A stretch of DNA of 39,649 nt from Rhodothermales bacterium (lineage in GTDB: Bacteria > Bacteroidota > Rhodothermia > Rhodothermales > UBA10348): NCBI GenBank assembly GCA_017859335.1, contig JAFMNH010000011.1, positions 1-39,649 of the forward strand, in the 5' to 3' direction. A program made the position numbers and the translations under genes. Shown here piece by piece: positions 17,993-27,321 of this stretch (its first letter is position 1; each line of letters starts with the position of its first letter). The notes under the pieces are model-generated. The model was not told the origin of the DNA, ran no database searches, and saw nothing but the letters and a program-made list of their open reading frames with translations.

Positions 17993-19480
17993 TCAACGAA
18001 TGAGCTTATAGGTGCGTCCTTCACCCAGTTGCTCGGCGGGGTCCACCTGATTCAAGATGGCAAGCGACAGGACATCCAGTCCATTGGGCAACGGCATACC
18101 GGCCACCAGCGCGCTGAATGACTGTTCTGCTTCTACCCGCGCCAACACGACGCGATCAGGTTGCTTGGTGAGCACGGCAGGATCCGTTTCCTCCCGGAAT
18201 CCAGCCATGGTAGCTGTCATCGCCGGTCCGTAGGTGGACCAGGCCGAGCGCAGGGAGACACCGGTAAACTGGAACACCATGCCCGCATGATCCACGAACT
18301 GGTAACGAAGTCTGAGCGCTTGCCCATCGCTGCTTTCAGCGTCGATGACGACATACTGCATGGGCAGCCCACCGGCTTGTCCCATCCCACTTTCGACGAC
18401 CTGCACCCCCTCCTGCGATGATATGGCCTCGGCAGCATCCCGCGCCCGAGCGTAGTCATCATTGATCTGCATGGCGATCAGCGCCTGCTGGCTCTCGGAT
18501 GCCATGACGACCTGTGTTGGTTGGCTGGCGACCTCAAAACCCGCAGGAACGGGAAAGCGGAAGGCCAGACCCGGGTGATGGAACGTACCGGCTTCGACGT
18601 ACCCCTGCCGGGGATCCTGCCCGAAAACGATACCCTCCACGAAGGGTAGATACGTCTCACGGCCGACCCTTGGCTGTGGTATTCCCCGCTCCTCAAGCGC
18701 AGCCGACCGCTCGATCATGTAGGCTTCCCTGTTGCCTGGATCCGGATGTGAGGACAACAGGGTGGGCAAGTCGGCGCCAGCCTTGTCTGAGAGCCGTTTC
18801 AGGGAACGAAAAAATGCCGCTCCTTGCGAGGCATCGTACCCGGCCAGAGCCGCGTACTCAACGCCCAGTTGATCGGATTCCTCCTCAGCGCCCCGTCCAT
18901 ATTTCAGGAACAGCAGCTGCGTGGCCGTACCTCCCATGTTCAGGATATTTTCCGCTGCGTTGCCACCCAAAAGGGCTTGGCCGCTGATGGCCCCCAGAAG
19001 CAACGCTCCCGTGCCGAACTGCTGCCGCCACATGGCCTTCGAGCCATGGCGACCAACCACATGCCCGATTTCGTGCCCGAGAACGACGGCCAGCTGCGCC
19101 TCGTTCTCGAGGTGTGCCATGAGCCCTCGCGTCACGTAGATGTACCCACCGGGCAAGGCAAAGGCATTGACTACCGGGCTGTCCAACACCTGAAAATGAA
19201 ATTCCATGGCCGCGAATGCCGGATCCACACCATCGCGCCGCACGTGACTATGCCGTACGAGCGCTTGTCCGAGCGAATCCACGTAGGCCGCGAGACGGGG
19301 ATCATCGTAGAGCCCGTATTGGGCGATAATCTGTGGGTTGGCCTCGCCTCCCACCTTGATTTCCTCTGCGGGCGACCAGGCGTAATTGAACGCCCGCCGG
19401 CCAGAGATGGGGTTGACCGAGGCCGCGCACCCGCCGAGAAGCACGGTTACCAGAACAAGATGGGGCAGGTATCGGGTCAT
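17993..19480 (-). CDS. M48-family lipoprotein metalloprotease
   Basis: A 495-residue protein with a lipoprotein signal (LVTVLLGGC, lipobox Cys18), so it is probably attached in the periplasm or outer membrane. The M48 domain shows the family start (NPISGRRAF, AEEIKVGGE), the zinc site HEIGH at 136-140 and the third ligand in EESDQLG near residue 201. This is the BepA/LoiP-like type linked to outer-membrane protein quality control. Unlike BepA it has no obvious TPR repeats. Instead, the last 230 residues (from about PFVEGIVFGQDPRQGY) form a domain with a repeated FRFPVPAGFEV-like strand pattern, ending in SFSALVAGMPLP and a basic terminal residue set. The gene lies about 90 bases after recF on the same strand. 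Confidence 0.9.
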   Translation of the reverse strand: MTRYLPHLVLVTVLLGGCAASVNPISGRRAFNYAWSPAEEIKVGGEANPQIIAQYGLYDDPRLAAYVDSLGQALVRHSHVRRDGVDPAFAAMEFHFQVLDSPVVNAFALPGGYIYVTRGLMAHLENEAQLAVVLGHEIGHVVGRHGSKAMWRQQFGTGALLLGAISGQALLGGNAAENILNMGGTATQLLFLKYGRGAEEESDQLGVEYAALAGYDASQGAAFFRSLKRLSDKAGADLPTLLSSHPDPGNREAYMIERSAALEERGIPQPRVGRETYLPFVEGIVFGQDPRQGYVEAGTFHHPGLAFRFPVPAGFEVASQPTQVVMASESQQALIAMQINDDYARARDAAEAISSQEGVQVVESGMGQAGGLPMQYVVIDAESSDGQALRLRYQFVDHAGMVFQFTGVSLRSAWSTYGPAMTATMAGFREETDPAVLTKQPDRVVLARVEAEQSFSALVAGMPLPNGLDVLSLAILNQVDPAEQLGEGRTYKLIR

Positions 19481-19571
19481 GATCCGGAAAGATGGGCTTC
19501 GTTGGTGGTCAGGGCGTGACGGTCTGGGGCGGTGCGATCAATGGCATGGAGGAAGGGAAAGGCGCTCTGAA

Positions 19572-20867
19572 TCAGCTGTCGGAATCCATTTCAGGAGCTG
19601 ACAGGTCCTCATAAGGCGTGAGCGTTCCAGCCTGCATGCCGGGCGAATCATCCGGGTCAGGGCGCGGGTCCGGCTCGCGGACCCGCGCCCCGGGAAGTAC
19701 GTCAATCGTTCGGCAGGAGGCAGGCTCAAGGTGGTTGTGGACAATTTCCCGGCGGGCAGCCGTTGTCACACTCTGACCGATGGCTTCCGATCCCAAGATG
19801 GCCAGAAAGGCCTCGATACGGGCCGGATCCAGATTATCGAATACATCATCAAGCAGCAGGATGGGACGCTCCCGACCGCGCTCCTGCAGGTAATCGTACT
19901 GCGCCAGCTTGAGCGCCATGCCGAACGTGCGATGCTGACCTTGCGAAGCATAACGCCGTACAGGCAACTCATCGAGCACGAGATCCACGTCATGGCGATG
20001 GGGTCCGCACAGGGTCATACCACGATCGCGCTCACGGCGCGCCATCTGCTGCAGTTCGCCAGCAAAGGCATCCCGCACTGCGGCGACATCATGAGCTGCG
20101 GGGAGTGGCCCGCTTGTCGATGAAGCAAAAGGACGGTATGCCATTCGGGGTCTTTCTGCCACCTCGCTGATGTGTTCGTAGGCCCGATCCAAATGTAGCG
20201 AGAACGCCTCGATGAAGGCCATTCGAGTGGCTATGATGGCTGCACCCGGTTCGAGGATACTGTCTGTAAGGCTCTGCAACACAACAGGATCGACCGCTCG
20301 TTTGGTTCGCCGGGCGCGACCGAGCAGTTCATTACGCTGTTTCAGGGCCAGTCGGTATCGAAGCAGGTGGTCTAGGTAGACCCGGCTCGACTGGGATATG
20401 ATGTTGTCGATGAACCGACGACGATATTCAGGCCCTTCAGCCGTCAGGCGCTGATCTTCGGGAGAGAAGACGACTACAGGAAAGCGACCAACGATATCGG
20501 TCAGTCGCTCCAAGGGTGATGCTCCGACAAAAATCTTCTTCCCCTCCCCGGGCACATAGGCAACACGTACTTTTTGATCACCTCGAGCTTCGGTCTCGAA
20601 CTGCCCCACAACCTCATAGAAGGGTGCATGCCTGCGCAGGATGACCTGATCCTGCGAGGTCAAGAAACTGCGGGAAAGGCACAGCAGATGGATCGACTCC
20701 AGGATGTTCGTCTTGCCGGCCCCATTGGGACCGATGATGACGTTTACGCCCTCCTCAAAATGGATGGAGGTATCCTCGTGCGCACGCACGCCGCGAATAT
20801 GAAGGGAGCGAAGAACCAAGCTGCTTGAAAGTGATATCTTGCCGGCCCCACCAGCCGATGTTGGCAT
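19572..20867 (-). CDS. recF: DNA replication/repair protein RecF
   Basis: RecF is an SMC-like ATPase that binds gapped DNA and helps RecOR load RecA. Seen here are the opening strand LRSLHIRGVRAHEDTSI, Walker A GPNGAGKTN, the SFLTSQD segment, the RecF motif EGPEYRRRFIDNII, the signature-like SQGQHRT and Walker B PILLLDDVFDNLDPAR. I used ATG 20867; the track start at 20882 and a TTG at 20819 are alternatives. The product is about 430 residues, longer than the usual 360-370, because of a Pro/Asp-rich tail (PDPRPDPDDSP) after the catalytic core. It is divergent from murQ with about 90 bases between them. In many genomes recF sits next to dnaN near the origin; no dnaN is visible here. Confidence 0.95.
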   Translation of the reverse strand: MPTSAGGAGKISLSSSLVLRSLHIRGVRAHEDTSIHFEEGVNVIIGPNGAGKTNILESIHLLCLSRSFLTSQDQVILRRHAPFYEVVGQFETEARGDQKVRVAYVPGEGKKIFVGASPLERLTDIVGRFPVVVFSPEDQRLTAEGPEYRRRFIDNIISQSSRVYLDHLLRYRLALKQRNELLGRARRTKRAVDPVVLQSLTDSILEPGAAIIATRMAFIEAFSLHLDRAYEHISEVAERPRMAYRPFASSTSGPLPAAHDVAAVRDAFAGELQQMARRERDRGMTLCGPHRHDVDLVLDELPVRRYASQGQHRTFGMALKLAQYDYLQERGRERPILLLDDVFDNLDPARIEAFLAILGSEAIGQSVTTAARREIVHNHLEPASCRTIDVLPGARVREPDPRPDPDDSPGMQAGTLTPYEDLSAPEMDSDS

Positions 20868-20957
20868 GCGTGGCGCGAACAAACTGACCTGTTGCGCGAA
20901 CGCTTGCCGACGGGCTTCGTTCGCACCCCGTTCCTACTCCCAACTTCCTCCAGGTCC

Positions 20958-21893
20958 ATGGCCCAGCGCCCACTCCTCTTTGACGAACTGCAACAGCTTG
21001 CCACCGAGCAGCGGAATCCCCGCTCGATGCAGATCGATACAGCATCGGTACCCACCATCCTCGACATCATGAATGCTGAGGACCACCTGGTGGCTGAGGC
21101 CGTGGGCACGCAGCTCACGTGGATTGGAGAGGCCGTGGACATCATCGTGCATGCCTTCCGCAATGGAGGACGCCTCTTCTACGCGGGTGCCGGCACGAGT
21201 GGACGTCTGGGCATTCTGGATGCCTCCGAGTGTCCGCCCACGTTCGGATCGGATCCTGAGATGGTCCAGGGCCTGATTGCCGGTGGCCTTCCGGCTGTTT
21301 TCCAGGCACAGGAGGGAGCCGAAGACCATGAAGAACATGGTGCCACGGCCCTCGATGAGGCGGGCGTACGCGCCGGGGATGTGGTTTGCGGCATTGCGGC
21401 CAGTCGACGGACGCCGTTCGTGATCGGCGCTGTCAAGCATGCCCGAACGCTTGGGTGCAAGACGCTCTTCGTCACGTGTACTCCCCGGGAGGCGTTCAAT
21501 ATTGATGTGGATGTTGCCATCTGTCCTGTAGTGGGACCCGAGGTCATCATGGGAAGCACACGTATGAAGAGCGGTACCGCCCAGAAACTGGTTCTCAACA
21601 TGCTGACCACGGCCTCCATGATCCGTATGGGCAAGGTCTACGAAAACATGATGGTCGACCTGCAGATGACCAACGCCAAGCTCGTAGAACGCTCCAAACG
21701 CACGGTCATGACGGTGACGGGTGTGGCCTACGACGAGGCCACGCAGATTCTGGATGCAGCCGGGGGACATGTAAAAACCGCTCTGGTCATGCACCTGGCG
21801 GGCATCTCCCGGGAGGAAGCTGCAAACCGGCTGGAGAAGGCCTCCGGATTCGTACGCCCCGCCATTGAAGATCAGGCGTATACGCCTGCCTGA
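20958..21893 (+). CDS. murQ: N-acetylmuramic acid 6-phosphate etherase MurQ
   Basis: MurQ splits the lactyl ether of MurNAc-6-phosphate, giving GlcNAc-6-phosphate and D-lactate in peptidoglycan recycling. The 311-residue SIS-fold protein shows AGAGTSGRLGILDASECPPTFG with the catalytic glutamate in the SECPPT motif, then GIAASRRTPFV and GPEVIMGSTRMKSGTAQKL. The C-terminal helices (ILDAAGGHVKTALVM) are typical. The track ORF begins at 20892, but family proteins start near MAQRPLLF, so I chose ATG 20958. It lies 61 bases before the likely mfd start. No AnmK or MurNAc transporter is adjacent, so any partner genes must be elsewhere. Confidence 0.95.
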   Translation: MAQRPLLFDELQQLATEQRNPRSMQIDTASVPTILDIMNAEDHLVAEAVGTQLTWIGEAVDIIVHAFRNGGRLFYAGAGTSGRLGILDASECPPTFGSDPEMVQGLIAGGLPAVFQAQEGAEDHEEHGATALDEAGVRAGDVVCGIAASRRTPFVIGAVKHARTLGCKTLFVTCTPREAFNIDVDVAICPVVGPEVIMGSTRMKSGTAQKLVLNMLTTASMIRMGKVYENMMVDLQMTNAKLVERSKRTVMTVTGVAYDEATQILDAAGGHVKTALVMHLAGISREEAANRLEKASGFVRPAIEDQAYTPA

Positions 21894-21954
21894 CGGACCT
21901 GAGCGGATCCACCTTCGTATACCCGCGGCTTCCCGCGACCAGCACCACCCCCCG

Positions 21955-24900
21955 GTGTCCCTCGAACTCATCCGCTCCCGTATTGCATCGGCGGCCTTCA
22001 GTCGCCGCCTGGTGGAATGGGCCTCCGAATCTTCAGGAGATCCCAATGGGAGCGGTGCATCCGCCGGTCGGAGCCTGTCGGTCCGTGGCGCGGTCGGTTC
22101 GCTACCTGCCTTCCTGACGGCAACCGTTTTTCTCGAGTCCTCCCGCCCCGTATTGTGCCTGTTGCCAGACGAGGATGCGGCCGCATTCTTCGGTTCCGAC
22201 CTGCAGCAGATCCTGGGCTCGGACGAGCAGGTCATGTTGCTGCCGGTGTCGGATAATCGACCGTTTGACCCGGAGCACATGCCGGACCCCGCGCCAACGA
22301 TGGCGCGGGGCGACGTCCTCGAGCGGCTCAAGGACGGCTATGAAGGTATTCTGGTGTGCAGCGTTCCTGCTTTTGCCGAGAAGGTCCCACCGATCGAAGC
22401 CGTACAGTCTGCGACACTCGACATCGAATCCGGTGAGGTCATCGATCCCGAAGAGCTGATCGAGCGACTCATCGGGCAAGGTTTCACACGTACCGAGTTC
22501 GTCGAAGCACCCGGTGATCTGGCGCTGCGTGGTGGCATTCTGGATGTGTTTCCCTACACAGGCACCTATCCCATACGATTCGAGTTTTTCGGTGACGAGG
22601 TGGATTCCATCCGGGAATTCGACATCCACACGCAGCGATCCGTCAGCCGCCGGACCTCGGCACGGATCGTTCCTAATCTGGAGGGAGATGCTGCAGCGAA
22701 TCATGGTCGCATCCCTCTTACAAAGCATCTGAAACCGTCCACCCTCATCCTGCAAATCGATGGGTCGGCGCTTATTGAAGCCGCGGATGGCCTTGTTGAG
22801 GAGCGTACCAAGCAGCGGGAGGCTGCGTTGGCCAAAGCTTCGGGATCGTCGCCATCAACACGCATCACAAGCGACGATGATGATGACCCGGACGAGGCTG
22901 CTATCCGTCCGGATGCTGACATGCCTGAGGTATCGTCTCTTTACCTGGATGGCGAGGACATGCAGGCCAACCTCCTCGCTTTCGACTCCGTACACGCAGG
23001 ATCCTTCCAGGATCTGGCGGAAGAGAGTCTGTCGGTTGCATCGCACCCCCAACCCGGTTTCAACTCACGTATCGGGCTGCTGCGCAACCGGTTGCTGCAG
23101 AACGAGCAGAACCACATGGAGACCCTCATCCTGTGCGATAACCGCGGACAGGAGGGACGGCTGATGGAGCTTCTTGAGGAAGACCTCGAGGCGGGACGCG
23201 TACGGCTCAAGACCGAGTCCCTGCATCGTGGCTTCGAAGTGCCCGAGTTGCAGCTGGCACTCTACACGGACCATGAGATTTTTGGTCGGTATCATCGGCC
23301 AACGGCGCGCAAGCAGAAGCAACGCTTCGGTGGGCTGAGTCTGCGGGAGCTGCATCAATTGACACCCGGCGATTTTGTTGTCCACATCGACTACGGCATT
23401 GGACGCTTCTCGGGCATGGAGCATATCGAGGTGCGAGGGCGTCGGCAGGAAGCGGTTCGCCTCTCCTATCTCAATGGCGACACGCTCTACGTGAATGTCA
23501 ACGCCCTCTACAAACTCCACAAGTACAAAGGAAAAGAAGGGCACCAACCGCAGCTGACAAAGTTGGGCTCCGGGCAATGGGAAAAGGCCAAGGCCCGAAC
23601 CAAGTCCCGTGTAAAGGACATTGCCCGCGACCTGATCAGGCTCTATGCGAAGCGCAAGGCCTCCAATGGTCATGCCTATCCCGAGGATACCATCTGGCAA
23701 CGGGAGCTTGAAGCATCCTTCCAATTCGAGGACACGCCGGATCAGGCTTCGACAGCCAAAGCGGTCAAGGAGGATATGGAGAAGCCGCAACCCATGGATC
23801 GACTGGTCTGTGGGGATGTAGGCTTCGGCAAGACCGAGATTGCGATTCGGGCTGCCTTCAAAGCAGCTCAGGACGGAAAGCAGGTGGGAGTTCTCGTACC
23901 TACTACGGTCCTGGCCATGCAGCATTTTCGTACGTTCTCGAAGCGTCTTTCGAATTATCCGGTCACCATCGGTGTGCTCTCGCGTTTCCGGACGCCTGCC
24001 GAGCAGAAAGAAACGCTCGCTCAGCTGGCGAATGGCCAGGTTGACATCGTGATCGGTACGCAGCGGCTGATTTCGAAGGATGTCATCTTCAAGGATCTTG
24101 GTCTCCTGATCGTAGACGAAGAGCAGCGATTCGGCGTGGCCATGAAAGAGAAGCTGCGCACGTTGCGGGTACATGTTGACACGCTTACGCTGACAGCCAC
24201 ACCCATACCCCGGACCCTGCAGTTCTCCCTCATGGGAGCGCGCGACCTTTCAATCATTGCCACGGCGCCAGACAACCGGCAACCCATCCAGACCGAAATC
24301 CATGCCTTTGACAAAGACCTGATCCGGGATGCCCTGCTCTACGAGATCAACCGGGGTGGTCAGGTTTTTTTCATCCATAATCGGGTGCAGTCCATCAATG
24401 AGATATCGGCGATGCTGCGCATGCTCGTTCCGGATATCCGCGTGCAAGTGGCACATGGCCAGATGAAGGGGCCTGAGCTCGAACGCATCATGATGGAATT
24501 TGCCGAAGGCGATTTCGATGTGCTCGTCAGCACCAACATCATCGAAAACGGGCTCGACATCCCCAATGCCAACACGATCATCATCAACCGGGGGGATCAC
24601 TTCGGATTGGCTGAGCTGCATCAGTTGAGGGGGCGTGTGGGTCGTTCGAACCGAAAAGCCTTCTGCTATCTGCTGGTCCCCTCCATCCACAGTCTGACCC
24701 GCGAAGCCAAACAGCGGCTGCAGGCCGTCGAGGAGTTCAGCGATCTGGGTAGTGGCTTCCATTTGGCCATGCGGGATCTCGATATTCGGGGTGCAGGCAA
24801 TATGCTTGGCGCCGAGCAGAGCGGCTTCATTGCTGATGTAGGATTTGAGACCTATCACCGCATACTGGATGAGACGGTGGAAGAGCTTCGTACAGAGGAG

Positions 24901-25407
24901 TTTGCGGCTGTCTTCGAAGAAGAACGCAAGCCGAAGGCCACCGAAACCCTGGTCGATATTGATGCCGATGCCCTCATTCCCGAGACCTACCTCTCGAACA
25001 GGATTGAACGGCTCAACATGTATCGTCGCATTTCCGAGTGCCCAAGCCGCAGCGAACTCGATGCGGTCAGCGACGAAATGGCTGACCGGTTCGGTCCGCT
25101 ACCTGACGAAGTGACCAGTCTGATCATGGGAGTGGAGATGAAAATTGCAGGACAGGAGCTGCGCCTTCCCAAGATCACGTTCAAAAACGAACGGCTCTTC
25201 CTTCGCCTCCCGTCGACCGATGAAGACCCGTGGTTTTACGAGCACCGGTTTCAGGGACTCCTCGCGGCGCTGGGCAGTCTTGATCACCGCTACGTTCTGA
25301 AGGAGAGCCGCGCAGGCAGTCTGCGAGCTATTGTGCAAGAGATTCCAGACCTTCAGGTCGCGCGCTCCCTGATCATGACTTTGGTCAACAGCGTATCGTC
25401 ACGCTGA
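21955..25407 (+). CDS. mfd: Transcription-repair coupling factor Mfd
   Basis: Mfd pushes stalled RNA polymerase off damaged DNA and recruits UvrA. The 1150-residue product has all domains in order: UvrB-like module (GDLALRGGILDVFPY), RNA polymerase-interacting CarD-like domain (LTPGDFVVHIDYGIGRFSG), RecG-type translocase with Walker A GDVGFGKTE, DEEQ box and TATPIPRTLQ, the TRG region after VGRSNRKAFCYLL, and the terminal TRCF domain (ERLNMYRRIS). An acidic insertion (ITSDDDDDPDEA) of about 30 residues lies between the UvrB-like half and the CarD-like domain. The track starts at TTG 21865 inside murQ; I prefer GTG 21955, as the preceding 30 residues are not Mfd-like. It shares the strand with murQ and lies about 14 kb from uvrA. 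Confidence 0.95.
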   Translation: MSLELIRSRIASAAFSRRLVEWASESSGDPNGSGASAGRSLSVRGAVGSLPAFLTATVFLESSRPVLCLLPDEDAAAFFGSDLQQILGSDEQVMLLPVSDNRPFDPEHMPDPAPTMARGDVLERLKDGYEGILVCSVPAFAEKVPPIEAVQSATLDIESGEVIDPEELIERLIGQGFTRTEFVEAPGDLALRGGILDVFPYTGTYPIRFEFFGDEVDSIREFDIHTQRSVSRRTSARIVPNLEGDAAANHGRIPLTKHLKPSTLILQIDGSALIEAADGLVEERTKQREAALAKASGSSPSTRITSDDDDDPDEAAIRPDADMPEVSSLYLDGEDMQANLLAFDSVHAGSFQDLAEESLSVASHPQPGFNSRIGLLRNRLLQNEQNHMETLILCDNRGQEGRLMELLEEDLEAGRVRLKTESLHRGFEVPELQLALYTDHEIFGRYHRPTARKQKQRFGGLSLRELHQLTPGDFVVHIDYGIGRFSGMEHIEVRGRRQEAVRLSYLNGDTLYVNVNALYKLHKYKGKEGHQPQLTKLGSGQWEKAKARTKSRVKDIARDLIRLYAKRKASNGHAYPEDTIWQRELEASFQFEDTPDQASTAKAVKEDMEKPQPMDRLVCGDVGFGKTEIAIRAAFKAAQDGKQVGVLVPTTVLAMQHFRTFSKRLSNYPVTIGVLSRFRTPAEQKETLAQLANGQVDIVIGTQRLISKDVIFKDLGLLIVDEEQRFGVAMKEKLRTLRVHVDTLTLTATPIPRTLQFSLMGARDLSIIATAPDNRQPIQTEIHAFDKDLIRDALLYEINRGGQVFFIHNRVQSINEISAMLRMLVPDIRVQVAHGQMKGPELERIMMEFAEGDFDVLVSTNIIENGLDIPNANTIIINRGDHFGLAELHQLRGRVGRSNRKAFCYLLVPSIHSLTREAKQRLQAVEEFSDLGSGFHLAMRDLDIRGAGNMLGAEQSGFIADVGFETYHRILDETVEELRTEEFAAVFEEERKPKATETLVDIDADALIPETYLSNRIERLNMYRRISECPSRSELDAVSDEMADRFGPLPDEVTSLIMGVEMKIAGQELRLPKITFKNERLFLRLPSTDEDPWFYEHRFQGLLAALGSLDHRYVLKESRAGSLRAIVQEIPDLQVARSLIMTLVNSVSSR

Positions 25408-25585
25408 TACCCGGACCGAAAGGACCCAGATTGTAGCACCTCTCAGACGCTGCTCGACCCGGCAGGGCATCGGCACTCTCCTATCTTGCGCACCAGAATC
25501 ACTCCACAAGACTCTAAAAATTTCCGTAACTAATTGTGCCACAACGTTTAGCGGCGAAAATTATAATCGCTTGTTTCGGGACTAC
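25408..25585. other. AT-rich spacer between convergent mfd and WYL genes
   Basis: A 178-base spacer between the 3' ends of two convergent genes. Its second half is much richer in A and T than anything around it. It contains TATAAT at 25562-25567 and the small odd palindrome TTGTGCCACAA at 25534-25544. The TTGTGC of that palindrome is 22 bases from TATAAT, too far for a good promoter. No strong terminator hairpin was found. Confidence 0.4.
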
Positions 25586-26563
25586 TTATTTATCGTAATT
25601 GGCATCTATGGTGAGTGCCATCCGGCGATGCTGATCAATCAGCAGATCAGGCTCAAGTACCTTGACGTCGGGACCAAAACGGAGCAACCATCCTGCCAGG
25701 TACTCCATGTTCTCGAACGTGAAGGTCACCTCAATCCTGTCATCGTAGGCGGACTCCTCATCAATGCGGGCCGGTATCTGCGAGCGCACTTTGGGATAGA
25801 CCGCTCTGGCAAACCATAGACGCACCTGGTATGGATCAGCCTGGCGACCCTCTCCTTCAAGGTAGGTCTGCAGATCAAAATCCTCGGGCCGATCGAATCG
25901 TTCCGTCAGCACGAACATCTCTTCGATGCGATCCAGACGGAAGTTGCGGATCTCGGCGCGTAGATGGTCAAAAGCAATCAGGTTCCAGTGGTCGGTGTAA
26001 TAGACCAGCCCCAGTGGATCCACCCTGCGCTGCGTAAGCTCTCCGCGGCTCTCAACGAAGTATTCCATGATCACTTTGCGTGATCGGGCAACTGCCTCGG
26101 ACAACTTGAACCACTTGCCGGTTTCCAGGCCTTCAGACTGCACGGCATGGGACCAGTAGGGATCGAGTACCGTGTTTTCCGAAAGGCGGTCCACATACTC
26201 GCGTATTTCCCGCGGCAACACAGACCGGATTTTCAGAGAGACCTCACCTGCATCCTCTCGCAGGGAAGCGTCTGATTGCAACCGCATGAACTCCGTACCC
26301 ACCAATAACGTAGCCGCCTCGCGGGCGGTCAGCATGAGTGGCGGCAGTTGATACCCCTCAAGGATCTCATACCCACCTCCCTCGGAATACGTCAACGGGA
26401 CGCCTGATTCGGAAAGTGCCCGGAGGTCCCTGAAAATCGTTCTCCTGCTCACACCGAAATGCTCTGCCAGGTCACGACTCGTCATGTTGGGTCGGTTCTG
26501 CAAAAGTAGAATTGCAGCGAAAAGGCGCTCGGTCCGTGTGCCTTGTTTGTCACTTTTTGCCAT
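25586..26563 (-). CDS. WYL-domain transcriptional regulator (YafY type)
   Basis: A 325-residue regulator. Residues 10-60 are a winged helix-turn-helix of the HTH_11/DeoR-like type (RLFAAILLLQNRPNMTSRDLAEHFGVSRRTIFRDL). The WYL domain spans about 165-235, with the ligand-binding strand pattern VDPLGLVYYTDHWNLIAFDH and RNFRLDRIEEM. A C-terminal WCX region follows (VEVTFTFENMEYLAGWLLRFG-like). Such proteins sense nucleic acids or small ligands and control DNA-repair, defence or metabolic genes. The ATG at 26563 is clear. It lies 36 bases after the rsmG stop on the same strand, exactly where parA-parB stand in the conserved gene order of many bacteria. Its targets are unknown. Confidence 0.93.
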   Translation of the reverse strand: MAKSDKQGTRTERLFAAILLLQNRPNMTSRDLAEHFGVSRRTIFRDLRALSESGVPLTYSEGGGYEILEGYQLPPLMLTAREAATLLVGTEFMRLQSDASLREDAGEVSLKIRSVLPREIREYVDRLSENTVLDPYWSHAVQSEGLETGKWFKLSEAVARSRKVIMEYFVESRGELTQRRVDPLGLVYYTDHWNLIAFDHLRAEIRNFRLDRIEEMFVLTERFDRPEDFDLQTYLEGEGRQADPYQVRLWFARAVYPKVRSQIPARIDEESAYDDRIEVTFTFENMEYLAGWLLRFGPDVKVLEPDLLIDQHRRMALTIDANYDK

Positions 26564-26599
26564 GGTTCAACCGTGTCCTGACGCCTTGGGAAACGCGTC

Positions 26600-27253
26600 T
26601 CAGGGAGAGGTACTGCGTACGTGAACGATCTCTTTTGTCTCAAAATACGGATCCGACGTCAGCTGCCGGAGCGGTATGCGCTCCACTATCACATCCGGAA
26701 ATTCTGCTGTGAGCGCTGCTATCTCCGCGTCCAGCTGCCCCCCTTTCAGGCAGAGCAATCCGTCCTTCCACACGTCCTCGCGCGTTTCGATGCGCGGAGG
26801 CAGCGCAACCGCTGCGTGCCAGGACCAAAGCACCTTCAAAGGCGCCGTCGCCCGCGAGACCGACAGGTTCGCCCTTTCTATACAGGCCTCTGCCCGCCCA
26901 TGCCATGAGCGCACGGCAGGAATACCCAAGCGGCGAGCGAAGAGATCGACAGATCGGGTCTTTTTTTGATTCGAATCGACACCCAATACGCTAGTGTCTG
27001 GAAAAAGGATACCGAGCACGATAGCAGGTAACCCGCCGCCTGTGCCCCAGTCAATGACGGCAGTCTCCGCTGGTATGCGCCGAGTGCCCAACGCCAGACA
27101 GTGCCCGATATGCCGGGTTTGTACGTGAGGCTCATCGACTCGAGACACCAGATTGAACTGGCGATTTACAGACTGTAGCTCACGGGCATAGGCCAGTAAC
27201 TGCTCGTGCTGTTTCTCATCGAGGGGTATGTCAAACGGCCAGAGTGCAGGCAT
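26600..27253 (-). CDS. rsmG: 16S rRNA (guanine-N7) methyltransferase RsmG
   Basis: RsmG (GidB) methylates N7 of G527 in 16S rRNA. The 217-residue product shows the family order: FNLVSRVDEPHVQTRHIGHCLAL, the SAM motif VIDWGTGGGLPAIVLG, VLGVDSNQKKTRSVD and VSRATAPL. The ATG at 27253 is preferred over a TTG at 27268. In the usual gene order it follows mnmG, as here, but separated by a 223-base spacer carrying two parS sites. The N-terminus keeps normal length. Confidence 0.95.
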   Translation of the reverse strand: MPALWPFDIPLDEKQHEQLLAYARELQSVNRQFNLVSRVDEPHVQTRHIGHCLALGTRRIPAETAVIDWGTGGGLPAIVLGILFPDTSVLGVDSNQKKTRSVDLFARRLGIPAVRSWHGRAEACIERANLSVSRATAPLKVLWSWHAAVALPPRIETREDVWKDGLLCLKGGQLDAEIAALTAEFPDVIVERIPLRQLTSDPYFETKEIVHVRSTSP

Positions 27254-27321
27254 GGTAGATTGGGGCAATCACGTTTGTAACACGGTGAGCAAGGCGGACT
27301 GACAAAGGGGGCTGACCCCTG

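Noticed and set aside
20934-22331. 465-codon ORF antisense to murQ/mfd
   Set aside because: It spans two real genes and their spacer on the other strand; compositional shadow.
23065-24174. 369-codon ORF antisense to mfd
   Set aside because: Mirror frame of a well-supported gene, with no family features.
27306-27320. Intrinsic terminator after the parS sites
   Set aside because: The stem is five pairs and only three T residues follow; too weak to call.
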